Origin: Anopheles merus
Taxonomy: Eukaryota > Arthropoda > Insecta > Diptera > Culicidae
Length of the DNA stretch: 64,000 bases
Assembly: GCF_017562075.2 (NCBI RefSeq)
Contig: NC_054081.1
Location: 24,162,315 to 24,226,314, forward strand
Direction: 5' to 3'
A program made the position numbers and the translations under genes. Under the pieces are notes generated by a model. It searched no databases and was not told the origin of the DNA. It worked only from the letters and a program-made list of their open reading frames with translations. Position 1 is the stretch's first letter; every line of letters starts with the position of its first letter. Below, one piece after another: positions 10,922 through 21,207 of the stretch.

Positions 10922-11260
10922 CTGTGGCGACCACGGTGTGGCCCTACCACTGTTCGGAGCTGACCTCCGGTTGAACACACCGCACACGGATAATCCAGGA
11001 AACGTCAGCCTGACATACACCGCGCACGGATTAACAAAATATGTCAACGTGACATAAGCCACGAGGCCGCGCAATACACTTCCGTCTCAGCGTTTATAAA
11101 AACCCAACGAATACTACACGCGATCTCTTTTCCCTTTATTATCTTTTCAAAGACACACCAAATTTTGTAAACCATTCGACAAAGTTAAATAAATCTTGGC
11201 AATCTCAAAATACAAAAATGGTCTACCGTGTATTCTGGTAGCCAAAAACACATTTTTACA
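10922..11260 (+). repeat. Probable 3' LTR of the CsRn1-like element
   Basis: Begins TGTGGCGACCACGG directly after the purine-rich GATGGGGGAGTAC. It contains TTTATAAAAACCC (about 11091) and AATAAA (about 11187), placed as expected for promoter and polyadenylation. The right end is not proven because no second copy is present; CATTTTTACA at 11251-11260 is one candidate end. Confidence 0.55.
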
Positions 11261-12490
11261 GTCATTTAAAGTTCAGTTTGGTTTCACTGAGTTCATTTCT
11301 TGTTCATTCCTGTTATAATATCATTCATTCCTATGTCTGTAAACGCCTACCAAATCAACTTTTTGTTCATCACGAGCAAGCGGGCATCGCATCATGTTTC
11401 GTTTTGAAGTTGATGGATATAGAAAGGTAGGCGCGGGGTAACGGTTTACACACAAAGCAAAGCGGGAGGCCCTGTCTTCTCCCTCTTGATTTTGAACAGG
11501 TAATCGCCGTGCGTCTAGAGGTGTGTGCGTGTAACGAATAATGATGGTTGAAAAACGCGTGGAGCGGGGTCTCAAGTTTTTCATTCGTCACACACACATA
11601 CATATGCCAGTGAATGCGCTGGGAAGAGGATACCCATCTCTCTCGATCTACCATGATTTTTCTGCTATCGCACTCATCCGGGTGTTAAGCATCTTCAGTT
11701 TGTCCAGAACATTCGTTGTGAAAAGATGTGCCGGGGTGATGTGTTATTTCTTGTGTCCCCCTACTATCCTTGTTTACGATTTGCGCACTTTTGCTCGATA
11801 AGTTTCTTAATCTAATTAGTGCTTCAATGGGGATGAGTGACTATTGACAAGTGCAGTTCGTGACTGTTTACCTCTGTGTCGTGACATGAAATAAATTGTG
11901 TAAAATAGAGCTAAGAGCTCAAATTTTTAGCTACGTGTGTAGAAAAATGTTCTTGGATTCTTTCGGTGTCAGTGTGTTTTGCAAATGTAAAAGTGATCTT
12001 GTTAAAAAAAAACAAAAGATTGGTGCAGTCAACAGCCTCTCGCCGCTGGTTGCAGTAACCGATCCTTGTTGTGTAGATAAGTGTTTGTACCGTTTTTATC
12101 CATGTATGTGTGATACCGGGAGATACGTAGAGTAGCATATTAGTGTAGAATCCTCTGTTTATTCTGTCGCTTATCCAATACTAGTATAATTCACCGCTGA
12201 AGCACACACGTCCGTTGCGCTCGATCGCTCACGCTTGTCTGCCCGTTTGCTCTGTCTTCGAACTTTCTCCCTTCAAGTACGTCTCGATCTCCCACTCTCT
12301 ATATCCTTTCTCTCTCTCTATTCATATTTCTACATCCCTTCCCTATCCGCAGATGTGAAATGAAAATCATGTGAAAAAAAAATCTATTCTATGATGTTTT
12401 GCGTAAAGTTCACTATGCATCGCTTTCACTTAGTTTGAGTGCAACTTATTACTACTAGTTCCAGTCCGGGCCGTCCTTCATCTATACCGC
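11261..12490. other. Unassigned non-coding stretch
   Basis: No reading frame here has recognisable protein features, and I see no TE similarity to the rest of the window. It has pyrimidine-rich stretches (about 12270-12350, ending in a CCGCAG) and several A runs. It may be unique host DNA between two elements. Confidence 0.4.
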
Positions 12491-12873
12491 TGTTGGCACG
12501 ATATAGACCACATGCGTTCTAGACAGCAAATAATATTTGTAAACATCGACCTGTCAAGAGCAGATCGACCTAACTCCCACTTTACCCGTCAGATGGCGCA
12601 CTAGATGCACCGAAACGAACGACAGGGTTAGCTTGTGCGACAACTAGTTCTCCCAGAATAGGACCAATCAGGAAGCGGTTCAACTAGGGTCAAGTTTGCA
12701 CAGCTGATCGAGAACAGGGCGCAATCGCTAACCGCAAAATTAGTTGCAAATTAGATCACGAGAAGAAAGCACCAATTTTAAAACTGCTTGAAAACTGCTT
12801 GAAATCTGCGTGAATAAACAACAGTTTGTAAAATTAACTTTACCGTTTGCGACTCACTTAATCGAGTGCTACA
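12491..12873 (+). repeat. 5' LTR of BEL-A
   Basis: TGTTGGCACGATATAG is a typical BEL LTR start. The right end is likely GCTACA at 12868-12873 (TG...CA), or CAACA at 12885, just before the first Met. GTGAATAAACAACAG near 12812 may supply the polyadenylation signal. No second LTR is available for comparison. Confidence 0.6.
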
Positions 12874-12892
12874 TACGTAGCAACATTTTAAA

Positions 12893-14350
12893 ATGGCAAA
12901 ATTCTATACCGTGCAAATTTTGCAAACGATGAGTAAACGCGGGTTTGATTGTGGTGGCTGCGAGCGGCATAATACCGTAGACGACATGGTGATGTGTGAT
13001 AGGTGTGAAAAGTGGTACCACTACGGATGTGCTGGCGTCACCGCGGAAATCAAATTCCAGGAGTGGCGATGTGAATCATGCGTGAAAGTGGCAAAGAGCG
13101 AAGCGAGGGGAACGGGCCAGCCTAAGCCTGCGAAGGAAGCCATCGCGAAACCGGGGAAGCCTGCTGGAAGCTGCAAAGGCAACGAGACCAAGTACGCAGC
13201 ACCAAGCGAGGGCGAAACCTCGGGGCGTACAGCATCCGCGGAAACGCTGCATCCTACAACGTCCCAAGCTGCTAGATCGCCCAGCGCGAAATCGTCGAAA
13301 GCGTCTTCGCGCAATTCAAGCGCGGCGCTAGAGCGTCTTGCAAAAGTGCAAGAGTTAGAAAGAGAAATGGCTGTCAAGGAGTTTGAGCTCAAAATGGCGA
13401 GCCTGAAACTCGAGCAGGAGAAACTTCGTGTCCTCGAGGAGGAAGTTGAATGCGGATCCCACCGGTCATTCGTGAGTAGCTCATCGAAAACGAAAGAGTG
13501 GCTACGCGATCAACAGCAGCTGCATCAGCAGCAGCATGAGCAGCTACAACAGCAGCAACAGCAGTATAACCCCGCTGCACGTATCAGTGATGTGGCTGTG
13601 CCCGCGTTAGTGGAAACAGTGACCGTCAACCCTACGACAGTGGCAGCCGTTGCGGAAACAAGAAGAAGAAGCCTTACAGAGGACCAGGTGGTGGCGAGGC
13701 AGATCTGCCCCAAAAAACTGCCCACCTTTAGAGGATCGACGAAGGAGTGGCTCGTTTTTATAAGCTGCTATAATGACTCGACGGAAGCCTGCGGATTCAC
13801 GGATCGAGAAAACATAATCCGTCTCGAAAAGTGTCTGCAAGGTCCCGCACGTGACGCAGTTTTGTCAAAGCTGAACACTCCCAAAGCAGCGCCTCTAGTC
13901 ATAAAAACCCTCGAGCGCTTGTACGGTCGACCGGCGCTGGTTGTGAAGGAGCTGCTAGACCAAGCGCGACGGACAGAAGCTCCCAAACCAGAGCACCTAG
14001 AGTCGCTCATAACTTATGGGATGGCAGTGCAGCAGTTGTGTGACCAACTGGTGACGGCGGATCTGGAGGATCACCTGAACAACCCCATGCTGCTGGAAGA
14101 GTTAGCAGAAAAGCTGCCGACGTCAAGGAGCCTAGAATGGGTACGCTACAAGAGCCGGATCACACGACCAAATCAAAAAGACTTTGGTGAGTTCATTGAT
14201 AAGCTTTTAGATGAGGCTTGTGAGGCCTGCAAATATGTTCCTCGCGATAACGCTCAGGAGAGGCACAACTCCGTGCGACCTCCTCACCCTCCCAACCGTT
14301 ACCACGTTAACGTCCACTCCCAACCGAGAGTGGCGGTAGCAGGGAAGTGA
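12893..14350 (+). pseudogene. gag: BEL-A Gag with N-terminal PHD finger
   Basis: A 485-residue open frame. Residues about 18-62 form a C4HC3 PHD-type finger: CGGC, CDRC, the aromatic WYHYGC block and a final WRCESC. A Ser/Lys/Ala-rich linker follows, then a charged coiled-coil region (about 140-185), a Gln/His-rich stretch (about 205-222) and a DUF1759-type Gag region (LPTFRGSTKEWLVFISCY, KLPTSRSLEWVRYK). The TGA at 14348-14350 falls in frame one codon before the zinc knuckle CPICSKTRH, which continues in the same frame, so it looks like a nonsense mutation in a longer gag-pol frame. The PHD could act in chromatin targeting, but this is inference. Confidence 0.8.
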
Positions 14351-15130
14351 TGTCCGATATGCAGCAAAACGCGACACCACATAAAGTTCTGTGAAACATT
14401 CAGGGCCATGAATGTGCAAAGTCGCCTGCATGCGGTGGATGATAAAGCTTTGTGCAAGCTTTGTCTCAACGCACACGGAACCAAGCGGTGCTTGTCGAGA
14501 TTCCGTTGCGACTTCACACGCTTCTCCACGAGACGGCCCAATCTGGAGGAGCGCAATGCATGACGCACAATACTGTTCCTAAATCGTCGGGAATTATATT
14601 CCGCATTGTGCCTGTCACAATTCATCACGGGCAGCAAAGCGTCGAGACGTTGGCGTTCCTGGACGAAGGATCGGCAGTCACACTAGGGGAAGCTGAACTG
14701 GCACGCACTTTCGGTGTGACAGGGCAGCCAGAACCCCTGAAGATGAGCTGGACCGGTAACCTCACGAGACGAGATTTGAGATCGGAGCGGATAAATTTGG
14801 CGATTTCTCCAAGAGGCTACGAGCTTGCCAACGCTCGTACTGTGGACAAGCTAAGTTTTCCGCAACAAAACCTTAACGCCAATTTTCTAACCAATAACTT
14901 TGCTCACTTTCAGGGACTCTCGATCCAATCGTACCTGAAAGCGCAGCCAAAGTTGTTGATCGGACTGCAGCATTTGGAGCTAGTCGCACCGCTCGAGGCG
15001 CGGATCGGCAAACCCGACGAGCCTTCAGCTGTAAGAAGCAGATTGGGATGGGCGGTATATGGCCCCTGCCAACACATCGAGGCCGGTGTTAGCTACAGCC
15101 CAACGGAACACGTCGCCGTTGGTGCTCACT
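14351..15130 (+). pseudogene. pol: BEL-A zinc knuckle and protease
   Basis: Directly after the in-frame TGA comes CX2CX4HX4C (14351-14392) and a second Cys cluster (CKLCLN, at about 14455). One frameshift near 14510 moves the frame to that of 14452-15507. The aspartic protease domain has LAFLDEGSAVTLG (about 14653), where most BEL proteases have LDxGSS, and the conserved LLIGLQHLEL and RLGWAVYGPC motifs (about 14955-15070). Homology ends at about 15130; the frame then runs on to 15507 in unrelated sequence. Confidence 0.75.
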
Positions 15131-15650
15131 TTTTTGGGACGATTGCGCTAAAAATGAAAAATATGCGTATTAGTGAGCGGTCCATACGAAACGACACAGC
15201 GAACAGTAAGGTTAGGTTTACACCGACCGCGTCACGGAGACAGAGAAGTTTCGTCCAGCCTATTTCACAGTCACGCACATCGCAGACATATGCTAAGATA
15301 GATCGTCGACAAAATTCACGTTCATCATATTATAGGCGAAAGTTGAATGAAGTTGTTGATAGTAGAAAAGTGGAAACGCATAGACATCGTAGGTGCCGGA
15401 CAGCAGGCATAGAGAGCAGGGAGAATACAAGTACAAGCACACACAATAGTACGCGAGTTATTTTTCTTTCTTCGAAGCTAGAAAGAAGTGGACCTTCTGA
15501 GTGCTAGAAACTAACTAACTTTATTTTCCATTATTGTTACCAACGCTTAATGTGACCGGTCGGCTAACGGTATCGATATGCATATATCGATCAGCATATC
15601 GATACCCAAGTTATTCAACCCGCCGCATCAGCAGTTTGATGTCGATGTGC
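15131..15650. other. Unclassified DNA between BEL-A and errantivirus coding region
   Basis: No protein similarity recognised. Contains an imperfect palindrome of TATCGATATGC / GCATATCGATA arms at about 15571-15604. On the minus strand GGAAGGGCG followed by AGTTAGCACATCG (15655 downward) resembles an errantivirus polypurine tract and LTR start, so part of this stretch may be the errantivirus 3' LTR. I could not match it to the 5' LTR remnant at 20590-20690. Confidence 0.35.
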
Positions 15651-15754
15651 TAACTCGCCCTTCCTTATGTTGTTGACGTCCCCGGAACATAGCTACGGTG
15701 TGGAAACGTTGTGTAGGCAGGTTTTGCAGGTGCGATCGTAAAATCAAATCATTG

Positions 15755-16720
15755 TCAAAAAATTACAATGCATATGACGAGAGGGATCGACGTTCCTCCA
15801 AAAAGGCTTATGGATGGCCAGGTGATGGATAGCGATTGGTTCTCTAAACGAATGTGCCCGAGTTCTTTCCTTGTTTCAAGGTGTAGGTCTAGAAGGTGTT
15901 CGATAGACATATTGATAACCTCGTGCTGCTTATTGACGTCTATTCCGTCCAACTGATATAACGAGAGCTCGCCTATCATTTCTACCACATTCGATGAGAA
16001 TTGTACATCATTTATCCATACGTCGCATGAGTTTGTTCTGACGACGAATGATCCCTTTAACGTTCTATTGCTGGTTCCGCAATTGTTGAAAAGCGAGAAA
16101 TTTCGGATTGAGTTGATCAACACGGCTTGTTCGCCTACTCGAAATGCTTCAAATGCAGGTGGCTGTATTGTAAAATTGCATGAAGGTTGTTGTCTTCTAA
16201 TTAACATTGGTACACATTCTGATCGATCTTGATTGACTTCACTCATGGAATATACGTATTGATTGAGACTGTTTACCATGTAGCTAATGTTTCCGTTGAT
16301 GACGTATGATGTGTGCTCCAGGTGAATTCGCCCTTGATGGTACAACACAGGATAGATTTTGACTTTACGGAAGATTCTGGGGTCGAGTTTAGGGGTTTTC
16401 AGTAGCAAAACTATTTCGCGATTATTGGTGGCGATTGAGGTTTCGATGAACGTGAGAGCTTCAGTTTTCGTTGTGAAGGGTATGTTTTCAGATTGTAAGG
16501 TTTTTTCTAGCAAATTCATTTCCAAATCTGACAAAATCTTTTCATTAACAATATTCGCTTTTGGCCAAACTAAACTATCTATAATTCCTTGAACAGATGC
16601 TATATTTTTTTTAAGTGCGTATATATAACATTTGAATGGGTTTCTACGGAATTTGATTGCTCTATAGCCTTGGCTGTGTTAAAAGCTAACTCTTTAATTT
16701 GGTTATTAAACTGTATCTTG
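15755..16720 (-). pseudogene. env: Errantivirus env, C-terminal part
   Basis: The 259-residue frame ending at 15755, with an upstream extension in frame to about 16720, matches the C-terminal part of errantivirus Env: long amphipathic helical segments, conserved Cys positions (SCNFTIQPP, FNNCGTSNR, NSCDVWIND) and a hydrophobic C-terminal segment that is probably the start of the membrane anchor. The N-terminal half expected of Env (signal peptide, surface domain, fusion segment) is absent; sequence joins directly to the integrase tail near 16720. Env of this family derives from a baculovirus-F-like fusion protein. This copy cannot be functional. Confidence 0.75.
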
Positions 16721-17500
16721 GTTTGTGTTTTAATCTAGCCATAGTCTTTTCATAAATCGTTTTAGCAATTGGTATTGTTATCTCCCTTTTGTTTTTATTG
16801 TATAGCAAAAGATCGTATTTCTGCTTGGCATTTAAATTCTTATAAACGATCTCGCAAATATCAGATGACCGGAAGGAAGGTAGGATAATTTCATATGGAG
16901 TATGTTTAGTTGTGTAATGGATTGATGAATTGTATTTATGAACTGAGGATTGGACAAGGTCAGGGATGGGCATATCTTTTTGTTCGGATTTTGTAATACG
17001 ATAAATTTCGAGCAAGGTTGAGTGAAATCTTTCTATCGTACCGTTCATCTCGCTTCGACCAGTAGCGGTTAAGTAGGTCTGAATATTGTGGACTTCATAG
17101 AAGTTGGTTAAATCCTGAGTGCCGAATGATTTTTCACCATCCATGACTAATATTTTTGGTGGGTGGTACTATGTTAAAATTTCCTTTACGGCTGGAACTA
17201 TATAAACGGCTGCTCGCGATTGAATCAACTTAACTTGGGCAAATTTTAAAAACTTATCGATGTAGGTGAGGAAAAAATGTTTTTCCAAAAAAAGCACATC
17301 AATGTGAGCAATCTCGAATGGTGCTTTTAGTATGGGAGTGTTTTGTTTAGGAAATTTAATCGGGTTACGATCGTATTTGTTTTCATTGCATATACTGCAA
17401 TTAGAAACAATTTTTTTTAATTTTGGCTTGCATCTTGGAAAAATAGTATTTGCGTAAAATTTGCTACTTATTTTCCATGGCTCCACGGTGTGCCCTGTTA
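16686..17500 (-). pseudogene. pol: Errantivirus integrase
   Basis: Blocks 17486-17169 and 17144-16686. The first has the CX2C of the zinc domain (CSICNENK) and the first catalytic Asp in IAHIDVLFLEKHFF. The second has the conserved Glu in NGTIERFHSTLLE and the following helix (HKYNSSIHYTTKHTPYEI). The second catalytic Asp falls at MDGEKSF near the 17144 boundary, in degraded form. The C-terminal domain is cut by the junction with env at about 16720. Confidence 0.75.
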
Positions 17501-17935
17501 TGCACTGCCGTAATTATATTCATCTGTAGATTTTCGTCCGATACATCCATAAAACTTTCCGTCCGTTTCTGATTTCCATAAAACTTTCTATAAACATCTT
17601 GAAATTTACCCATAATTTCTTCGCTCGTTAAAATACCGTTTATTTTTGTTAATATGAAATGATCCTTAAGAATCTGTAAAAAAGAGGATTCAGTTAATGT
17701 ATCTGTATGAATGATAGTTCGTTTAAAATTTGGGAAAGGGTTTTCGAATACTGATTTCGGTTTCCCTTCCTTTAGTATAATCTGATTCTGAAAAACATTT
17801 AATGGGGCTTCTGTAGAGATAATGTAGAAATCTTGGCTAGTTTCTGCAGAATGTTGTGTGCCAGACACAGAGAATAATATTCTACTGAGGGCATCAGCCT
17901 CAACATTTCCTTTGCGAGGCTTTTATAAAATCTCA
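17464..17935 (-). pseudogene. pol: Errantivirus RNase H end and connection to integrase
   Basis: At about 17935-17875 the minus strand reads KPRKGNVEADALSRILF, the end of the RNase H/connection, followed by a frame (17868-17464) typical of the errantivirus linker that ends at the HHCC start (HNRAHRGAMENK). The RNase H catalytic core itself is missing. Confidence 0.65.
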
Positions 17936-17938
17936 TGA

Positions 17939-18690
17939 TCATGCTCTTCCAAATATTCCCAAGTTCTTCCAGCTTTCCAACGCTTTAATTTGGCATTCGT
18001 ATTTTTTGGTGATAGTGGTGATAGTTTTTTTTCCAATAAAATTTCGCAAAATATCATCAATCGCTCTTTGGAATATCGCCGGAGCGTTTTTTAAGCCAAA
18101 TGGCTTTCTAGTGAACTCGTATTTGCCATTATTAATAGCGAATGCTGTTTTTTCGATATCCGATTCTTTCATCTTAATTTAATGGAAGATCCGGAAGCTA
18201 AATCCAACGTTGAAAAATATTTTTTTCCTTTTAATTGATCTATTACGTAGTTTATCTCAGGCATTGGGTACTTTTCAGAGATGGTTTTGGCATTTAACAT
18301 GCGATAATCTATAACCATTCGGATTTTTTTTTGCCCTGACGCATCTGACTCTTTTGGTACAATCCATACCGGGGATGTCCAAGCCGAATGAGACGGTCTA
18401 ATAATTCAATCTTCTAATAATTTTTCCACTTGCTTATTTACTTCGTCAGCATATGCAGCAGGGTAAGGATAAACTCTTTGATGAACTGGGGAGTTATTCG
18501 TAGTGTGTATTGTACATTCGATATTAGTTGTACAAGTTAATATAGTATTTGGTTTATAAAATGAATGGCAATTTTTCTCCACCACCTGTTTTAGTTTTCT
18601 GACTCTAATTTTGAGAGGTGAGATGTTCGGATTAAATAGTGAGAAGAATGATTATGCTGTGAATAATATGAAATTGGGACAACAAACTTG
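17939..18690 (-). pseudogene. pol: Errantivirus reverse transcriptase with internal deletion
   Basis: From about 18690 to 18172 the minus strand encodes the fingers (HQRVYPYPAAYADEVNKQV, SPVWIVPKESDASG, RMVIDYRMLN, YFSTLDLASG). 18172-17995 continues with KTAFAINNGKYEFTRKPFG and FQRAIDDILRNFIGKK. The sequence then jumps, without any YxDD box, to the late RNase H connection (LKRWKAWxEE-like), implying a deletion of several hundred bases that removed the RT catalytic motif, thumb and most of RNase H. Stops and a frameshift near 18172 also occur. Confidence 0.75.
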
Positions 18691-18701
18691 TTGCCTTTTC
18701 T

Positions 18702-18909
18702 TCTTCTTCTTCTTCTTCTTTGGCGCAACAACCACTGTCGGTCAAGGCCTGCCTGTACCCACTAGTGAAGTGAGCTTGGCTTTCAGTTTTTATTACCATA
18801 GCAGGATAGTCAGTCCTACGTATGGGGGCACGGTCTATTCGGGACTTGAACCCATTATGGGCATGTTTTTAAGTCGTACGAGTTGATGACTGTACTACCA
18901 GACCGGCCC
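18702..18909 (-). mobile_element. SINE200-like tRNA-derived SINE
   Basis: On the minus strand it starts GGGCCGGTCTGGTAGTACAG (A-box region) and has a B box GGTTCAAGTCC at about 18848-18858, then a body of ~130 bp and a (GAA)n tail at 18702-18720. A 12-bp perfect direct repeat GTTGCCTTTTCT flanks it (18690-18701 and 18910-18921). The size (208 bp) and sequence fit the Anopheles SINE200 family. It interrupts the errantivirus between protease and RT; the viral frame (KGN / KFVVPI) resumes on the other side. Confidence 0.85.
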
Positions 18910-18921
18910 GTTGCCTTTTCT

Positions 18922-19284
18922 AGTTAATGTTATTTGATATTTTCCTAGGTCTATAATAGCCCAAAGCTCCAAAGCTTTCATCACGCTGTTGCCAATTATA
19001 CCATAAAAATAATTATGAAAATGGTGAAGTAAAAAGCGATCTTCAAAATCAATTTTAGGATGGAAAAAATTTATATCAATGACATACGTGGAAGAAATTT
19101 TACTGTTTGCACTACTAATTTGGCCTATAGAAAATTTGTACGACTTGCTGTGTTCGTATGAATGTGCTAATTTTGGATCTATTAAATTAATATTAACACC
19201 TGTATCTAGTAAGAATGGAAAAGTTCCAATGGTAGTTTTGAGTTTAATAAACGGAAGACAGGGAACTACCAACTCATCTCCCAC
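18922..19284 (-). pseudogene. pol: Errantivirus protease
   Basis: The frame from 19284 reads a retropepsin with active site FLLDTGVNINLIDP at about 19210-19169 and a second motif FYGIIGNSVMKAL near 18990. The last true codons before the SINE insertion are LTRKGN; the remaining residues in the frame come from the SINE. The natural continuation is on the far side of the SINE. Confidence 0.75.
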
Positions 19285-19462
19285 TCTGGGTTATGATGAT
19301 TTCTACTTGATTCCTCTTGCGGATCATGTTCGTGCTGTAAATTTATATTTTGATTGTTTTCTGTAATATCATATTCATTAGTGAACTGGTTCCTGATCTG
19401 TTCTTGTAAATGGTAATCATTGCTATCCATTTGATGAGCTTGCAATGGGTGAGATTGTCTCT

Positions 19463-20406
19463 TTACCCATGCTTCCTGGCTTTGCCAGGACTTGGTCTTT
19501 TTTCTCCATACGAGGGTCTATTTCCATAATTAATATTTCTTGAATTTGTGCTTCGGTCTACCTCCATTGGCTCAGGGTATTGTCTCTGGGAGGCATATTG
19601 GTGATTCGGAACGTAATGTGGAGCTGGATGGTATCGTGGAGCTGGACGTGGAGCTGGAGGGGCTGTTCTGGGAGGGGGTGTTGGTTGGTACACAATTTTT
19701 CTAGGTGCTACCCTGGAGGGTTGCGGTTCGTACCCTAGATCTTTTGGCTTAGGAGCATTAGAGGAGTTTTGATTACCATACTGATTCTTATAAGGTGCTG
19801 ATGGAATGTCCATATTAAAGTAGTCAAGGCAAAATCGATATGCTTTGCTAAGGGTCTTCGGGTCAGCAGTTTTTAACAGTGTAGATAACGGTTTTTCAAG
19901 ACCTCTAATAAACCAGTCCAAAGCTTTCTCCCTAAAACAATTTATATGAACGTTCGCGTGGAGGGAATATTTGCTATCCGTTTGAACTTGTGCTATCTTA
20001 GCGGTTAGTAATTCATTAACTCTGCTCTAATATACGGCATAGCTTTCGGAATAACCCTTTTTATACACGTTAATTCATAGTCTAGGGTCTTGACGTCACG
20101 CTTATCTTTGTAATATAGCATCAGTGTTGACTTTAGCTGATGCCAAGTGCATGTTACATTATTTGCGTTTAGTACGTCGGAAGCTTCTCCGCGGACTTTT
20201 CTTGTGTTTGTTCGTTCAACCAAATGGAACTGCAACGAATCGTCCAGAAGATCCCTATACATGATAAAAACATCTTCTACATCCGAGATCCAATTCATCA
20301 GTTCGTTTGGGTTTCCGTCAAAAATAGAAACGTCCCTCAAAAAGTCATGGGTTTTCCCCATTTCTACAAAAGATCGTAGAACAATTTCGGAGTTGGGATT
20401 GGTCAT
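19463..20406 (-). pseudogene. gag: Errantivirus Gag
   Basis: Two blocks: 20406-20005, starting with Met and FLRDVSIFDGNPNELMNWI, a retroviral Gag-type helical domain; and 19921-19463, starting at MDWFIRGLEKPLS and ending in a Pro/Tyr/Arg-rich tail (PPPRTAPPAPRPAPRYHP) without zinc knuckles. About 85 bases between the blocks are in another frame (a frameshift near 20010). This matches errantivirus Gag organisation. Confidence 0.7.
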
Positions 20407-20422
20407 TTTTGTTTGTTTTTAG

Positions 20423-20690
20423 CTTCCACTTTACTTTACACTGTCACAATTATAATTCACCGATCACTAATTAAACCGAGGCTTTGTATTGTTCACCAAA
20501 ATATGCTTATTTCGGATTTTTTTGTTTGAATACTTACAGTAATGTTGAGTTGATTTCCATTGATGAAGTTCTCAGCGGGGGAAAGTTGGGCAGCTACAGC
20601 AGGGTTTCCATTTTATTCCTTTCGACTACTGGGGGCCTGCTGGTAGCAATCCACGGTGTCCCAAAGTTCGCTTTGTCTCAGTAATGGCTC
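20423..20690 (-). repeat. Errantivirus leader and partial 5' LTR
   Basis: On the minus strand the leader before gag has GTAAGT at 20537-20532, a candidate splice donor as used for errantivirus env mRNA, and a GCCCAACTTTCCCCCG-like segment near 20580 that may be a degenerate primer-binding site. Upstream of it AATAAAATGG near 20612 could be the LTR polyadenylation signal. The LTR is cut at 20690 by BEL-B. Confidence 0.4.
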
Positions 20691-20974
20691 TTTTGGAAAT
20701 TGAATTAAATTGAATTGTAGTTAGTTTAGAAAATTGGAATAATTGAACTTGCAAGTTTTCATGAATTGTGTCAAATGGTGAAATATTTCAATTGAACTAG
20801 ATCAGTTACGGATTAGGATGAAATGAACTAGCAAATGAACTATGTAAATAAAAATGACAAGTGAATAAACAGTAGCAAATTGATTGGCGCAAAGAACACA
20901 ACGGTTTTTACCATTCTCTTCGGCTTTCGGCAATCCGTATTTCACAGCCAACTTTTTAGTGATAATTTATCACA
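20691..20974 (+). repeat. 5' LTR of BEL-B
   Basis: The left edge is fixed by alignment to the 3' LTR start at 26660 (TGTTGGAAATTG; here TTTTGG). The right edge is probably CACA at 20971-20974, five bases before the primer-binding site. Very AT-rich, about 284 bp. Confidence 0.75.
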
Positions 20975-20979
20975 TTTTT

Positions 20980-20996
20980 TGGTCCTTCGAGCCGGA
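20980..20996 (+). promoter_or_regulatory. Primer-binding site, tRNA-Tyr type (BEL-B)
   Basis: TGGTCCTTCGAGCCGGA is complementary to a tRNA 3' end whose acceptor strand is TCGAAGG plus A-CCA, i.e. a tRNA starting CCTTCGA, as eukaryotic tRNA-Tyr does. BEL-C has nearly the same site at about 39016-39035. Confidence 0.7.
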
Positions 20997-21207
20997 TTGT
21001 GATTACGGATTTTCTATTCATCACTCTGCATCAAGAGCTCGGGAATTCGCTCTGCATCAAGAGCAGCAAGTGTGCTGATTCATCGTCGTCGTTTACCGCC
21101 ATCGCTAATCGCCCTGCATCAGGGGCAACGGCCAACGATCGATCGCCATCGCATTTTCAAATTTCGCGCCACGTAAATTTGTTTCGGTCCGGTTTCTCGT
21201 AACGTGA

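Larger units (their letters stand above)
6700..11260 (+). mobile_element. CsRn1-like Ty3/gypsy retrotransposon, decayed
   Basis: Gag of the short CsRn1 type (LPSFFCALEHWFAASG), then protease, RT, RNase H and integrase, with an apparent 3' LTR from 10922. Codon use is GC-rich, unlike the AT-rich 412-like element to its left. I could not find a 5' LTR matching the 3' one; the left side is replaced by or contains minisatellite DNA, so the left limit is approximate. Frameshifts, in-frame stops and a small RNase H deletion show it is dead. Confidence 0.8.
12491..15130 (+). mobile_element. BEL/Pao element A, 5' portion
   Basis: Starts with a BEL-type LTR (TGTTGGCACG), followed by a gag-pol frame with PHD finger, DUF1759-like Gag, zinc knuckle and an A17/DUF1758-like protease. 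Coding similarity stops at about 15130 inside the protease-RT linker, and no RT from this copy was found farther right, so the element is 3' truncated where unrelated DNA and then the errantivirus begin. Confidence 0.8.
15655..20690 (-). mobile_element. Endogenous errantivirus (gypsy-type with env), decayed
   Basis: On the minus strand the order is leader, gag (20406), protease (19284), RT (about 18690), integrase (17500) and env (16534-15755), the layout of insect errantiviruses. It carries frameshifts, at least two internal deletions (RT catalytic region; integrase-env junction), a SINE insertion at 18702-18909, and is cut on its 5' side by BEL-B at 20691. It is an inactive fossil of an insect retrovirus. 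Confidence 0.8.

Noticed and set aside
11321..12138. Several 60-95 codon frames considered as a host gene
   Set aside because: Overlapping on both strands, no domains, no consistent splice structure.
15131..15507. C-terminal extension of the BEL-A protease frame
   Set aside because: Basic, Ser/Arg-rich translation with no similarity to BEL RT; it is read-through into unrelated DNA.
15755..16534. Env frame considered as an intact envelope gene
   Set aside because: The N-terminal half is missing and the upstream sequence is integrase; not a functional gene.
18840..18905. tRNA-like A/B boxes considered as a tRNA gene
   Set aside because: The body and GAA tail plus 12-bp TSD show a SINE; no cloverleaf with a proper acceptor stem is apparent.
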